A stretch of DNA of 64,000 bases, taken from positions 186,001 through 250,000 of the forward strand of contig CAVQKH010000030.1 in the NCBI GenBank assembly GCA_963712995.1, in the 5' to 3' direction. The notes under the pieces were generated by a model. That model worked only from the letters and a program-made list of their open reading frames with translations. It did no database searches and had not been told where the DNA came from. Below, piece after piece: positions 44,122 through 53,000 of the stretch; positions within the stretch are counted from its first letter, which is position 1, and each line of letters starts with the position of its first letter. Made by a program: the position numbers and the translations under genes. The DNA comes from GCA-003244245 sp963712995. GTDB taxonomy: Bacteria > Actinomycetota > Actinomycetes > Mycobacteriales > Pseudonocardiaceae.

Positions 44122-44462
44122 GCCAGGAGAAGCCTCAGTGTTAACCATGATTAACCATCTCCTTGCCATGCTGCTGTACCGCTTAAGTCTGTTTCGTCGG
44201 AACTTCGCGAATGCGCGTCGGCTCCAGTGTTGATAAATTTTGATGGGAGTTCTCTCGCGTTTTGATCCGTGTCCTGGCGCGCCTGGGGTTTTCTCGGGCT
44301 ATTCCGATATTTCATTGTCGATCACCGGTGCGAGTCGGTTAATGGCCTTCCGGCTGTCAGCTCCCGATTTGGTTCGACATGCTGTAATTCGATAGATCCC
44401 GTGCCCACGACCACCCGATGCCACTCTTTACCTTGGTCCGCTTTGCGGCCTTAATGACTCGA
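44122..44462. other. AT-richer intergenic stretch
   Basis: About 340 bases with clearly lower GC than the chromosome (for example TTGATAAATTTTGATGGGAG near 44230). No credible gene, repeat or RNA was seen. Composition suggests recently acquired or decaying DNA. Confidence 0.5.
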
Positions 44463-44957
44463 TTACGCGAGGAGTGGTGTACCCGCAGGTCCCTTAGATG
44501 ATCTAGATCCGCGCTTCACGATAACGGTCGGCCCACGCTTCGCCTCGGGGCAGTGCTCAACTCCCCATGTCGCACGGCAGAAATCAGCGTGGTGCTCCAC
44601 TGAGGTCTCTTCCCACTCCAGTTCATCGTCACTTAAGACCCTCAAGCGCTGAACCTTGCGAGCAACTAGCATCGGGTTATGGCCGCAGTAATAGCCCGAA
44701 CAACCGACCGGGACCGAGTGCATCCATAGAAGATTTTTAGGAGGATACGGTGAGCCACTCGAGCGCCATTCAACCAATTCAGACGGTACTGCTGCGCGTT
44801 CCAGGAAAAGCCGTTCCAGAATGTCGAGGACGCGTGCATCGCCCCACTGGGGCGGTAACACGGCGACGACCTCGTTATTGCGAGCGATTGAAAGAGGACC
44901 GCCGGGCAGCACCTCCCAGTACAGAACCCACGCCTTCGCTCCAGCACGGCGCGCCAT
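44463..44957 (-). CDS. Orphan hypothetical protein, 164 residues
   Basis: A gene with an excellent ribosome site (GAGGAGG, 7 bases before the ATG) but no recognised family. The product starts MARRAGAKAWVLYWEVLPGG, has VAVLPPQWGDARVLDILERL and VPVGCSGYYCGHNPMLVARK and ends KGPAGTPLLA. Cysteines and tryptophans are well spread, suggesting a folded protein. Codon use is less GC-rich than neighbours, pointing to transfer. Its upstream region is a 9 x 15-bp tandem repeat that begins 22 bases before the start codon. Confidence 0.7.
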   Translation of the reverse strand: MARRAGAKAWVLYWEVLPGGPLSIARNNEVVAVLPPQWGDARVLDILERLFLERAAVPSELVEWRSSGSPYPPKNLLWMHSVPVGCSGYYCGHNPMLVARKVQRLRVLSDDELEWEETSVEHHADFCRATWGVEHCPEAKRGPTVIVKRGSRSSKGPAGTPLLA

Positions 44958-44979
44958 CTCCGATCCTCCTCGCCTGTAC

Positions 44980-45114
44980 CTAGCGGCTCACGACCTAGCG
45001 GCTCACGACCTAGCGGCTCACGACCTAGCGGCTCACGACCTAGCGGCTCACGACCTAGCGGCTCACGACCTAGCGGCTCACGACCTAGCGGCTCACGACC
45101 TAGCGGCTCACGAC
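44980..45114. repeat. Nine perfect tandem copies of a 15-bp unit
   Basis: CTAGCGGCTCACGAC is repeated nine times without change (135 bases). Read rightward it could encode repeated LAAHD, but no good gene contains it. It lies directly upstream of the minus-strand 164-residue gene, so it occupies the promoter position, with the minus-strand unit GTCGTGAGCCGCTAG. A related TTAGCGGCTCA occurs near 45347. Unit identity implies recent expansion. There are no spacers, so it is not CRISPR. Confidence 0.9.
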
Positions 45115-45500
45115 TACCGATCGGGATCGAGAATTTGTTGCTCGGTACAGGAGCCCGATAGCGCCTCGAACACCGGGGACGGCGGTCGCCACCACGTATG
45201 TGCGGTAACGGTTCCGGCCGGGTAGCTACCGGTGGCCAAGTTTCTCGGCAACAGCACCCGCCAAGCGCTTGACGCGCAGCGCGTTCCTGGGTGTAGCTCC
45301 TCCCGCTACGTGGGACCGCGACTGCATGTTCTCCCAGGCCCGGGGTTTAGCGGCTCAACCTGGAGATCCAAAGATTCAGGTCACTACACGTGACTGCCTG
45401 AATACTAAAGGTGGTGTGTTCGATCCGGTAGTGCGCATCCTTTGACATCATCTCGCGCCCAAACTAGAGTGGTGCGCACAATCACTCAATGGAGTGAAGG
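45115..45500. other. Intergenic stretch without a supported gene
   Basis: About 385 bases between the tandem repeat and the membrane/zinc-ribbon gene. No gene or structured RNA was recognised. One degenerate copy of the repeat core lies near 45347. The promoter of the next gene is presumably near 45440-45490. Confidence 0.4.
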
Positions 45501-45965
45501 ATGTCGATCATATGGCTGGTCGCGACCATGAGATCGATGCGCAGCGGACGATACTGGGCACTTCTGGCGACTATCGCGGGCGGCCTTCTCGTGAGCGTCC
45601 TTCTCGGGGCACCCTTCTCAGGGAGCATAGGAAGGAGCGCAGCCCTTGTTGGCACCGCAGCCCTCGTTGGCACCGCCGCAGCCATCCCGCTCTTTCTGGT
45701 CGCGGTCGTGCTCCTGAGGAGAAGACGGCAGAAGCGCCAGCAGGTCCGACGCCCCCCTTACCGCCCCACCCCACCAGTCCCCGTGAGGCGACAACTTCCG
45801 TGCACCAACGCCCAAGCACAGGACATCATGGATAAGACGACGTGCCGGGAATGTCGCACGATGGGGTTCGACATGGAAACCTATGCTCCCGACGTGCCGA
45901 GCTGGTATCTGGGCCGGTGCCGCGGATGCGGCAGCCAGCGCGAGTTTAACTTCATGACAGGTTGA
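45501..45965 (+). CDS. Two-helix membrane protein with C-terminal zinc ribbon
   Basis: A 154-residue protein. Two hydrophobic helices are visible (YWALLATIAGGLLVSVLLGA and LVGTAAAIPLFLVAVVLLRR), a basic proline-rich linker (RRPPYRPTPPVPVRRQLP), then two CxxC pairs (TTCRECRTMG and GRCRGCGSQREF) likely binding zinc. GGAGTGAAGG precedes the ATG. No family is recognised. The domain plan suggests a membrane-tethered metal-binding or nucleic-acid-binding head facing the cytosol. Confidence 0.65.
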   Translation: MSIIWLVATMRSMRSGRYWALLATIAGGLLVSVLLGAPFSGSIGRSAALVGTAALVGTAAAIPLFLVAVVLLRRRRQKRQQVRRPPYRPTPPVPVRRQLPCTNAQAQDIMDKTTCRECRTMGFDMETYAPDVPSWYLGRCRGCGSQREFNFMTG

Positions 45966-46371
45966 ACCCACGCTTGCCTGTTTCCAACATCGCCAGGTAA
46001 CCCTTGGCGATTGGGATTATACGGGCGCGCTGGCCGATCGCCGACGCTTCAGCGTCACCAAGAACTCTCTCCTCACCGACTCCCCAACGAGGCCCCAGGT
46101 CGCTACGCCGGGGTTGTAACTTGGTGGGGGTTACACCACAGACGCTAGGCGGTCACCGCCGCAGCGGCCATCCGGCTGGCATGGGTACATAAGCGGCTAC
46201 CGCTCGATGTACTCAACGAGGTGCTGACCTGGGAACAGAATCTGAAGTCAAGCGCGCCGGGGGTGATTCCCGAGATTATGGCATGAGGTCTAAGCCGCAC
46301 TACTGAGTCGATGGCGCTCTTCACCGGGTCGGTGCCGGTCAGCCTGGTGCTCGGGCCAGACGAGGCGCTGG
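45966..46371. other. Intergenic region, possible gene tail
   Basis: About 400 bases. The plus-strand frame ending at a stop near 46286 gives RLPLDVLNEVLTWEQNLKSS then APGVIPEIMA, which reads like the end of a lost gene, but it has no start and no family match. Nothing else is supported. Confidence 0.35.
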
Positions 46372-46755
46372 TCACGGGTTGAGGAGCTGGCTTACTCGTT
46401 GCGGTGACACGTCGAGGACTGCGGCGACGTCGGACCCGGTCATGTGCCGGTCTCTGCTGAGGTGTCGGGCCACCGTGCGCCATCTTGCTGCGGCCTCTCC
46501 CTGCAAGCGCTCCGCCTCGCGGGATGCCTCGCGGGCGGCTTCGATCTCAGCGGAGAGCTCGTCATCGAGCTCGATCTGGTAGTCGACAGTGTTTTCACCG
46601 GGGTCGGTACCGGTCAGCGCGGTGACATAGTCGCGGACCATGCGCCCCGCGGACGCCAAGGTAGGGGCCTGCGTCACGCCGATCCCCTCGATGTGGAGTT
46701 CCCAATCCAGCTCCCATCGCCTTGCGGTCACCTGGTACGTCGTCACTGCAACCAC
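46372..46755 (-). CDS. HicB-like protein with C-terminal HTH
   Basis: A 127-residue protein. The N-terminal 50 residues (TYQVTARRWELDWELHIEGI, GVTQAPTLASAGRMVRDYVT) resemble the partially degraded RNase H fold of HicB antitoxins. A charged helix follows (LSAEIEAAREASREAERLQG) and the C-terminus has a short HTH (MTGSDVAAVLDVSPQRVSQL). No HicA-like toxin gene is adjacent, so it is either an orphan antitoxin or a stand-alone regulator. It lies beside the 3' end of narI. Confidence 0.65.
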   Translation of the reverse strand: MVAVTTYQVTARRWELDWELHIEGIGVTQAPTLASAGRMVRDYVTALTGTDPGENTVDYQIELDDELSAEIEAAREASREAERLQGEAAARWRTVARHLSRDRHMTGSDVAAVLDVSPQRVSQLLNP

Positions 46756-46887
46756 CCTCCGGCAAACAGGTCAGCCGTCTGATGGCGTCCCGGACGCTAC
46801 AGGCGATGCGCGAGTCTGGATGCAGAACTCGGTTATCTGAGGGGTGGATAGTGGATAGGAGAGTTCTGCATCCAGACTGCTGGTCTG

Positions 46888-47625
46888 TCAGCGGCGGGGG
46901 GGAGTGGGTGCGGGTTGGTTCCAGGCGCGGGCGTAGCGGCGGGCGCCGGGGTGCTGGTCGCGGCTGCGGTAGACGATGTAGGGGCGGGTCAGGTAGCCCA
47001 GCGGTGCGCTGAAGACGTGCACCAGCCGGGTGTAGGGCCAGCTCGCCAGCAGCAGCAGCACGATCAGGGCGTGGATCTGGAAGCTGATCGGGATGCCGAC
47101 CATCAGCTCGGGTGCCGGCGCGAGGGTGAACAGGCTGCGGAACCAGGGAGACACCGTCTCCCGGTAGTTGTAGCCCCCGCCGAGCAGGTTGCTGCCGACG
47201 GTGTTCAGCATTCCGGTCACGATCGCGGCGCTGAGCAGTGTGTACATGAGCTTGTCGATCCGTGTGGTGGCTTTGCGCACCGCCGGCACGGTGATCCGCC
47301 GGTAGAGCAGTATCGCCAGTCCGGCTACTGCGGCCATGCCGGAGAGCGTGCCGAAGGACACCGACATCAGGTGATACGCGAAGTCCGACACGCCCAGCGC
47401 CGCGGTCCAGCTCGCCGGGATGAGGATGCCGAGCACGTGCCCGAACAGCACCGCCAGCAGCCCGAAATGGAACAACGGGCTGCCCAGCCGCAGCAGCCTG
47501 CTCTCGTGGAGCTGGGAGGATCGGGTGGTCCAACCGAACTGGTCGTGCCGGTAGCGCCAGATGTGGCCCACCACGAACGACGTGAACGCCACGTAGGGCA
47601 CCGTCAGCCACAGCAGAGTCGTCAT
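46888..47625 (-). CDS. narI: Respiratory nitrate reductase gamma subunit NarI
   Basis: Membrane di-heme cytochrome b of 245 residues that passes quinol electrons to NarH. Five helices are visible. Likely haem-ligand histidines lie in FVVGHIWRYRHDQFGW, SPLFHFGLLAVLFGHVLGI and PISFQIHALIVLLLLASWPY. The ATG overlaps the narJ stop. The C-terminal YRSRDQHPGARRYARAWNQP is normal length. It is the last gene of narGHJI. A copy of its 3' end is found at 38969-39028. Confidence 0.95.
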   Translation of the reverse strand: MTTLLWLTVPYVAFTSFVVGHIWRYRHDQFGWTTRSSQLHESRLLRLGSPLFHFGLLAVLFGHVLGILIPASWTAALGVSDFAYHLMSVSFGTLSGMAAVAGLAILLYRRITVPAVRKATTRIDKLMYTLLSAAIVTGMLNTVGSNLLGGGYNYRETVSPWFRSLFTLAPAPELMVGIPISFQIHALIVLLLLASWPYTRLVHVFSAPLGYLTRPYIVYRSRDQHPGARRYARAWNQPAPTPPRR

Positions 47626-48236
47626 CGGCGTCCTCCCATGTGCTCCTGGAGTGTCGGATCCATCGCGAACGGCTCCAGGCCCACCTCTTCCTCCGGGGGA
47701 CCCTGCGCAGCCAGCTCGGCGACCCGGCGCCGGTCGGCGACGTTGAGCTCGGGCAGGGTGGCGCACACCGCGTCGAGCACCGCCGCATAGGGCGACTCGC
47801 ACTCGTGCAGCGAGAGCCTCAGCAGCTCCACGACCGGCCGGTACTCCACCAGGAGTCGCCGACCGGCCACCGGGTCCACGGTCGCGGCGAACTCCAGCAC
47901 CACCGCCAGATGGTCCGGCAGCTCATGGTCACCCAGCTCCACACCCCCCGCGCGGTAGGCGTGCTTGAACCGCAGCAGCGCCATGCCGCGTTTGCGCGTG
48001 TCACCGAAGGCGTAGTAGCTCAGGTGCAGGCAGTTGCGCCGGCGCAGGTCGAAGGTCTCCACGTAGTAGGCGGCCAGCTCGATCGGCGCCCTCCCGCGGA
48101 GATGGTCGATGAACGACACGAGCGCGGGCCCGGCCGGTGCGGGCAGCGCGGCAGCCCCCGCATGCAGCTCATCAAGCATCCCCAGCGTCTGCTCCGCCGG
48201 GTAATCCAGCAGCAGCGCAGCAATCCGCCATACCAT
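47622..48236 (-). CDS. narJ: Nitrate reductase assembly chaperone NarJ
   Basis: System-specific chaperone needed for cofactor insertion into NarG; not part of the final enzyme. About 204 residues from ATG 48236: MVWRIAALLLDYPAEQTLGM, APIELAAYYVETFDLRRRNC, LHLSYYAFGDTRKRGMALLR. The YxxxTRxRGxALxRFxxxY motif identifies the family. In-frame codons further upstream run through two palindromic repeats and are not included. The ribosome site is weak. It overlaps narI by 4 bases. Confidence 0.93.
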   Translation of the reverse strand: MVWRIAALLLDYPAEQTLGMLDELHAGAAALPAPAGPALVSFIDHLRGRAPIELAAYYVETFDLRRRNCLHLSYYAFGDTRKRGMALLRFKHAYRAGGVELGDHELPDHLAVVLEFAATVDPVAGRRLLVEYRPVVELLRLSLHECESPYAAVLDAVCATLPELNVADRRRVAELAAQGPPEEEVGLEPFAMDPTLQEHMGGRR

Positions 48237-48253
48237 CCGCTGCTCGTACTGAC

Positions 48254-48315
48254 CGCGTTCTGTCCCCAGAACGCGCTTATCGGGGTTCGATAACTGCGTT
48301 CTGTCCCCAGAACGC
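48254..48315. repeat. Two CGCGTTCTG-type palindromes between narH and narJ
   Basis: CGCGTTCTG-TCCC-CAGAACGCG at 48254-48275 and GCGTTCTG-TCCC-CAGAACGC at 48296-48315 are exact short hairpins 20 bases apart. They fill the narH-narJ gap within an operon. The same core forms the outer part of the 16969-17032 repeat. They could stabilise narGH message or attenuate narJI, or be mobile REP-like units. Confidence 0.75.
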
Positions 48316-48337
48316 GCTCGGCCGAGCCAGGACGGGC

Positions 48338-50008
48338 TCACGGAGCGCTCTCCACTACGGGGGCCGGGTCGGGCGTTGCACCATTCACCGTGCCGTTGGT
48401 GTGCGTGGGGAACAGGCCGTTGGTGGTTTTGCCGTCCCAGTTGAGGAGGTTGATCCGGCGTGCCTTGTCCGGTGGGGTGGCGGTGCCGTTGGGGTCGGCG
48501 GGCTGCTGGGTCAGGTGGAACTTGTCGTCCATGACGTCGAACGCGGTCATGCCTGGGCCGCCGTCGCCGTCCAGGCTGCAGCCGGTGGCCAGGGCGTCCA
48601 AGCGGTGCGCGTCGGAGCCGGCCGCGCTGGGGATGACGTAGCGGTGCTCGTATTTGGCGATGGCCAGCAGCCGGTACATCGCCTCGATCTCGGTCGGTGT
48701 CAGGCGCACCGACTCGGCGATCCCCGGGTCGACCGGCTCGCCGAGGTTGACCCGGCGCATGTGCGCTCGCATCGCGGCCAACCGCTGCAACGAGGCGCGC
48801 ACCGGCCCGACGTCGCCCGCGGTGAACAGCTCCGCCAGGTACTCCACCGGGATGCGCAGCGCGTCGATCGCGCCGAACAGGTTTCCGGCGTCCTCGCCGT
48901 CGTGCCCGGTGCTGGCCAGCACGTCCACCACGGGCGAGAGCGGCGGGATGTACCAGACCATCGGCATCGTGCGGTACTCCGGGTGCAGCGGCAGCGCCAC
49001 CTGGTAGTCCACGATCAACTTGTAGATCGGGGACGCCTGTGCGGCCTCAATCCACTCCTGGGAGATGCCGGCCCGCTCGGCCTCGGCGACCACCCGCGGG
49101 TCGTGCGGGTTGAGGAACACACCCAGCTGCGCCGGGTAGAGGTCCTTGTCGTCGGGCACCGACGCCGCGGCCAGCACCGCGTCCGCGTCGTAGAACACCA
49201 CGCCGATGTAGCGCAGCCGCCCCACACAGGTCTCCGCGCAGACCGTGGGGATCCCGACTTCCACCCGCGGGTAGCAGAACGTGCATTTCTCCGCTTTGCC
49301 GGTCTTGTGGTTGAAGTAGATCTTCTTGTACGGGCATCCGGTGACGCATTGGCGCCACCCTCGACACTTGTCCTGATCGACCAGCACGATGCCGTCCTCG
49401 CTGCGCTTGTAGATCGCGCCGGACGGGCAGGACGCCGCGCATGACGGGTTGAGGCAGTGCTCGCAGATCCGCGGCAGGTAGAACATGAACGTCTGCTGGA
49501 ACTCCAGCTTCACCTTGTCGGACACCTTGGCCAGCAGCGGGTCCCGGCCGATCTGCTCGGGACCACCGCCCAGGTCGTCGTCCCAGTTGGCGCCCCAGGT
49601 GACCTTGGTGTCCTCGCCGGTGATCAGCGAGATGGGCCGGGCTGTCGGGGTGGTGTCCGACGGTGGAGCGGACAGCAGGTTGTCGTAGTCGTAGGTCCAC
49701 GGCTCGTAGTAGTCGGCCACAGTCGGCAGGTCGGGGTTGGCGAAGATGTTCAGCAGCCGCTTGAACCGCGAGCCTGTGCGCAACGTCAGCCGGCCGCGCT
49801 TGGTCAGCGTCCAGCCGCCCTTCCACCTGTCCTGATCCTGATACTGCCGCGGGTAGCCCTGCCCTGGCCGGGTCTCGACGTTGTTGAACCAGGCGTACTC
49901 GACGCCGCCGCGGTTGGTCCACGCCTGCTTGCAGGTGACGCTGCAGGTGTGGCAGCCGATGCACTTGTCCAGGTTCATCACCATGGCCAGCTGCGCCATC
50001 AGTCTCAT
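48338..50008 (-). CDS. narH: Respiratory nitrate reductase beta subunit NarH
   Basis: Iron-sulfur electron-transfer subunit of 556 residues on the inner membrane face. Four cysteine clusters are visible: LDKCIGCHTCSVTCKQAWTN, RICEHCLNPSCAASCPSGAI, DKCRGWRQCVTGCPYKKIYF and KCTFCYPRVEVGIPTVCAET. The Trp in CRGWRQC marks the 3Fe-4S site. The ATG overlaps the narG stop by ATGA; an ATG three codons in is also possible. The variable C-terminus (about 490-556) is rich in Asn/Pro/Thr. Confidence 0.96.
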   Translation of the reverse strand: MRLMAQLAMVMNLDKCIGCHTCSVTCKQAWTNRGGVEYAWFNNVETRPGQGYPRQYQDQDRWKGGWTLTKRGRLTLRTGSRFKRLLNIFANPDLPTVADYYEPWTYDYDNLLSAPPSDTTPTARPISLITGEDTKVTWGANWDDDLGGGPEQIGRDPLLAKVSDKVKLEFQQTFMFYLPRICEHCLNPSCAASCPSGAIYKRSEDGIVLVDQDKCRGWRQCVTGCPYKKIYFNHKTGKAEKCTFCYPRVEVGIPTVCAETCVGRLRYIGVVFYDADAVLAAASVPDDKDLYPAQLGVFLNPHDPRVVAEAERAGISQEWIEAAQASPIYKLIVDYQVALPLHPEYRTMPMVWYIPPLSPVVDVLASTGHDGEDAGNLFGAIDALRIPVEYLAELFTAGDVGPVRASLQRLAAMRAHMRRVNLGEPVDPGIAESVRLTPTEIEAMYRLLAIAKYEHRYVIPSAAGSDAHRLDALATGCSLDGDGGPGMTAFDVMDDKFHLTQQPADPNGTATPPDKARRINLLNWDGKTTNGLFPTHTNGTVNGATPDPAPVVESAP

Positions 50009-53000
50009 CAGTAGATCACCTCCTGGCTGCGACGGCGGATGGTGGTGACCTCGTCGCGCTGATTGCCGGTGGGGCCGTGGTAGTTCAGTGCGAACGACTG
50101 CTGGGCGTAGCCGCCGATCAGGTGCGTCGGTTTGATCATCAACCGGGTCAGCGCGTTGTGGATGCCACCGCGCTTGCCGGTCTTCTCGGTGCGTGGCACG
50201 CCCACGGTGCGCTCCTGGGCGTGGTACATGAACACGGTGCCCTCGGGCATCCGGTGGCTGACGATCACCCGCGCGACCACGATGCCGTTGCGGTTGATCG
50301 CTTCGATCCACTCGTTGTCCACGACACCGATCTTGGCGGCGTCCACATCGGACATCCAGATCGCCTGGCCGCCGCGGGAGAGCGTGAGCATGTGCAGATT
50401 GTCCTGGTAGGCGGAGTGGATGGACCACTTCGAGTGCGGCGTGAGGTACCGGACCGTGACCGAGCGGTGTCCATTGGAGCTGATCGCCCCCACGTTGGGT
50501 TCGCCGAACAGCGCCGTCATGTCCAGCGGCGGCCGGAAGATCGGCAGCTGCTCGCCGAGCTCGGACATCCAGTCGTGGTCGAGGTAGAAATGCTGCCGCC
50601 CGGTCAGCGTGTGCCACGGTTTGAGCCGCTCGGTGTTGATGGTGAACGGGGAGTAGCGCCGGCCGCCGGTTTCGCTACCCGACCACTCCGGTGACGTGAT
50701 CACCGGCACCGGGCGGGCCTGGGTGTCGGCGAAGGTGATCCGCTTGCCCTCGCTCTCCGCGGCGAGGTCTGCGAGCTTGGTCCCGGTGCGCCGCTCCAGG
50801 GTGCGGAAGCCCTCGGTGGCCAGCCGGCCGTTGGTGGTGCCGGACAGCGCCAGGATGGCCTCCGCGGCGTGGGTGTCCTTGGCCAGTGACGGCCGCCCGG
50901 CGGCCCGCCCGGAGACGATCGCGCCGTTGACCGACCGGAGGTAGTCCACCTCCGCGTCCGGGTGCACGGTGACGCCCTTGGTGGTCAGGCCGACCCGCTC
51001 GACGAGGGGGCCCAGGGCGGCCATCTTCTCGCCGATCGCCGGGTAGTCGCGTTCGACCACGATCAGTCTCGGCATCGTCTTACCGGGGATCGGCTCGCAC
51101 TCGCCGGCTCTCCAGTCCAGCACCCGGCCGCCGGGTTGCGCGGTGGCATCGGCGGTGTCGTGCATCAGCGGCATCGCCACGATGTCCTGGCGTATCCCGA
51201 GGTGCTTCTCGGCCAGCCAGGAGAAACCGCGGGCGATCCGGTGGAACGCCTCGAAGTCGGTCTTGGTCTCCCACGGCGGAGAGATCGCGGGGGAGAAGGC
51301 GTGCACGTAGGGGTGCATGTCGGTGCTGGACAGGTCGTGCTTCTCATACCACGTGGCGGCGGGCAGCACGATGTCGGAGAACAGGGTGGTGCTGGTCATC
51401 CGGAAATCCAGCGACAGCAGCAGGTCGAGTTTGCCCACCGGAGCCTCGTCGTGCCAGGTCAGTTCGGCGGGGCGCACCCCGTCGGCGTCGCTGGCCTGCA
51501 GGTTGGAGTCGGTGCCCAGCAGGTGGCGCAGGAAGTACTCGTTGCCCTTGCCCGAGGAGCCGAGCAGGTTGGCTCGCCACACGGTCAGGCATCGCGGGAA
51601 GTTCTCCGGCGCGTCCGGGTCCTCGCAGGCGAATTGCAGGTGCCCGGTGGTCAGCCCGTCGACGACGTGCTCGGCGGCGTCCTTGCCCAGGCGTTTCGCC
51701 TCGTCGGCCAGATCCAGCGGGTTGCGGTTGAACGTCGGGTAGCTGGGCATCCAGCCCAGCCGGGTGGCCAGCGCGATGTTGTCCGCCGCGGTCCGCCCCG
51801 TGAAACGGCCTTTCGCCAGCGGTGAGGCCATCACCTCGGCGGTGAACGGGTCGTAGCGCCACTGGTCGGTGGCCAGGTACCAGTAGATGGTGCCCTGCAT
51901 CTGCCGCGGTGGGCGCTGCCAGTCCAGGCCGAAGGCCAGCGTCGACCAGCCGGTGATCGGCCGGCACTTCTCCTGGCCGACGTAGTGCGCCCAGCCGCCG
52001 CCGTTGACGCCCTGGCAGCCGGTGAGAATCACCAGCGCCAGGAACGACCGGTAGGTCTGGTCGGAGTGGAACCAGTGGTTGGTGCCCGCGCCCATCAGGA
52101 TCATCGACCGGCCACCGGAGCGCTCGGCGTTGTCGGCGAATTCCCGGCCGATCCGCTCCGCGGCGGCTGCCGGTACCCCGGTGATCGGCTCCTGCCAGGC
52201 GGGGGTGTAGGGCTGCTCGGCGTCGTCGTAGCCGGTTGGCCAGGTGCCCGGCAGGCCAGGCCGGTGCACCCCGTACTGGGCCAGCAGCAGATCGAACACC
52301 GTGGTGACGAGCTTGCCCGCGATCCTGCGGGTCGGCACCCCGCGGCGCAGCACCCCGGGCTGCGCGGAGTCGTAGCGGGGGAGAAGGACCTCCGCCACTT
52401 CGCTGCCGCCATGCAGGGTCAGCAGCGGTTCCACGTCTTGCAGATCGAGGTTCCAAAGACCTTCCCCGCTGCGGGTGAAACGGTGACCCAGTGATCCATT
52501 GGGAACCGCCGCCGTACCGGTGATCGCGTCCAGTAGCACCGTCTTGGATTGGGCACCTTCGCTCTGGGCACCCTCGCCGGTATCGCCCAGATCGGCCGCG
52601 GTGAGGAACTTGCCGGGAAGGTACCCGTCGCCTCGCTCGTCGAGGGTGACCAGGAATGGCAGGTCGGTGAAGCGCTTGACGTAATCGGTGAATCGCGGCG
52701 TCTGCCTCTCGACGAAGAACTCCTTGAGAATCACGTGCCCCATGGCCATCGCCAGAGCAGCGTCGGTGCCCGGCCGCGCGGGCAGCCACTCATCGGCGAA
52801 CTTGGTGTGGTCGCCGTAGTCCGGTGACACGACGATCACTTTCTGACCCCGGTATCGCGCCTCGGTCATGTAATGCGCGTCCGGCGTGCGGGTGACCGGA
52901 ACGTTGGAACCCCACATGATCAGGTAGCCGGCATCGAACCAGTCGGCGGACTCCGGTACGTCAGTCTGGTCCCCGAACACCTGGGGAGAGGCCTCCGGAA

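Noticed and set aside
44980..45114. Nine direct repeats considered as a CRISPR array
   Set aside because: The 15-bp units are contiguous with no spacers, and no cas gene is in the window.
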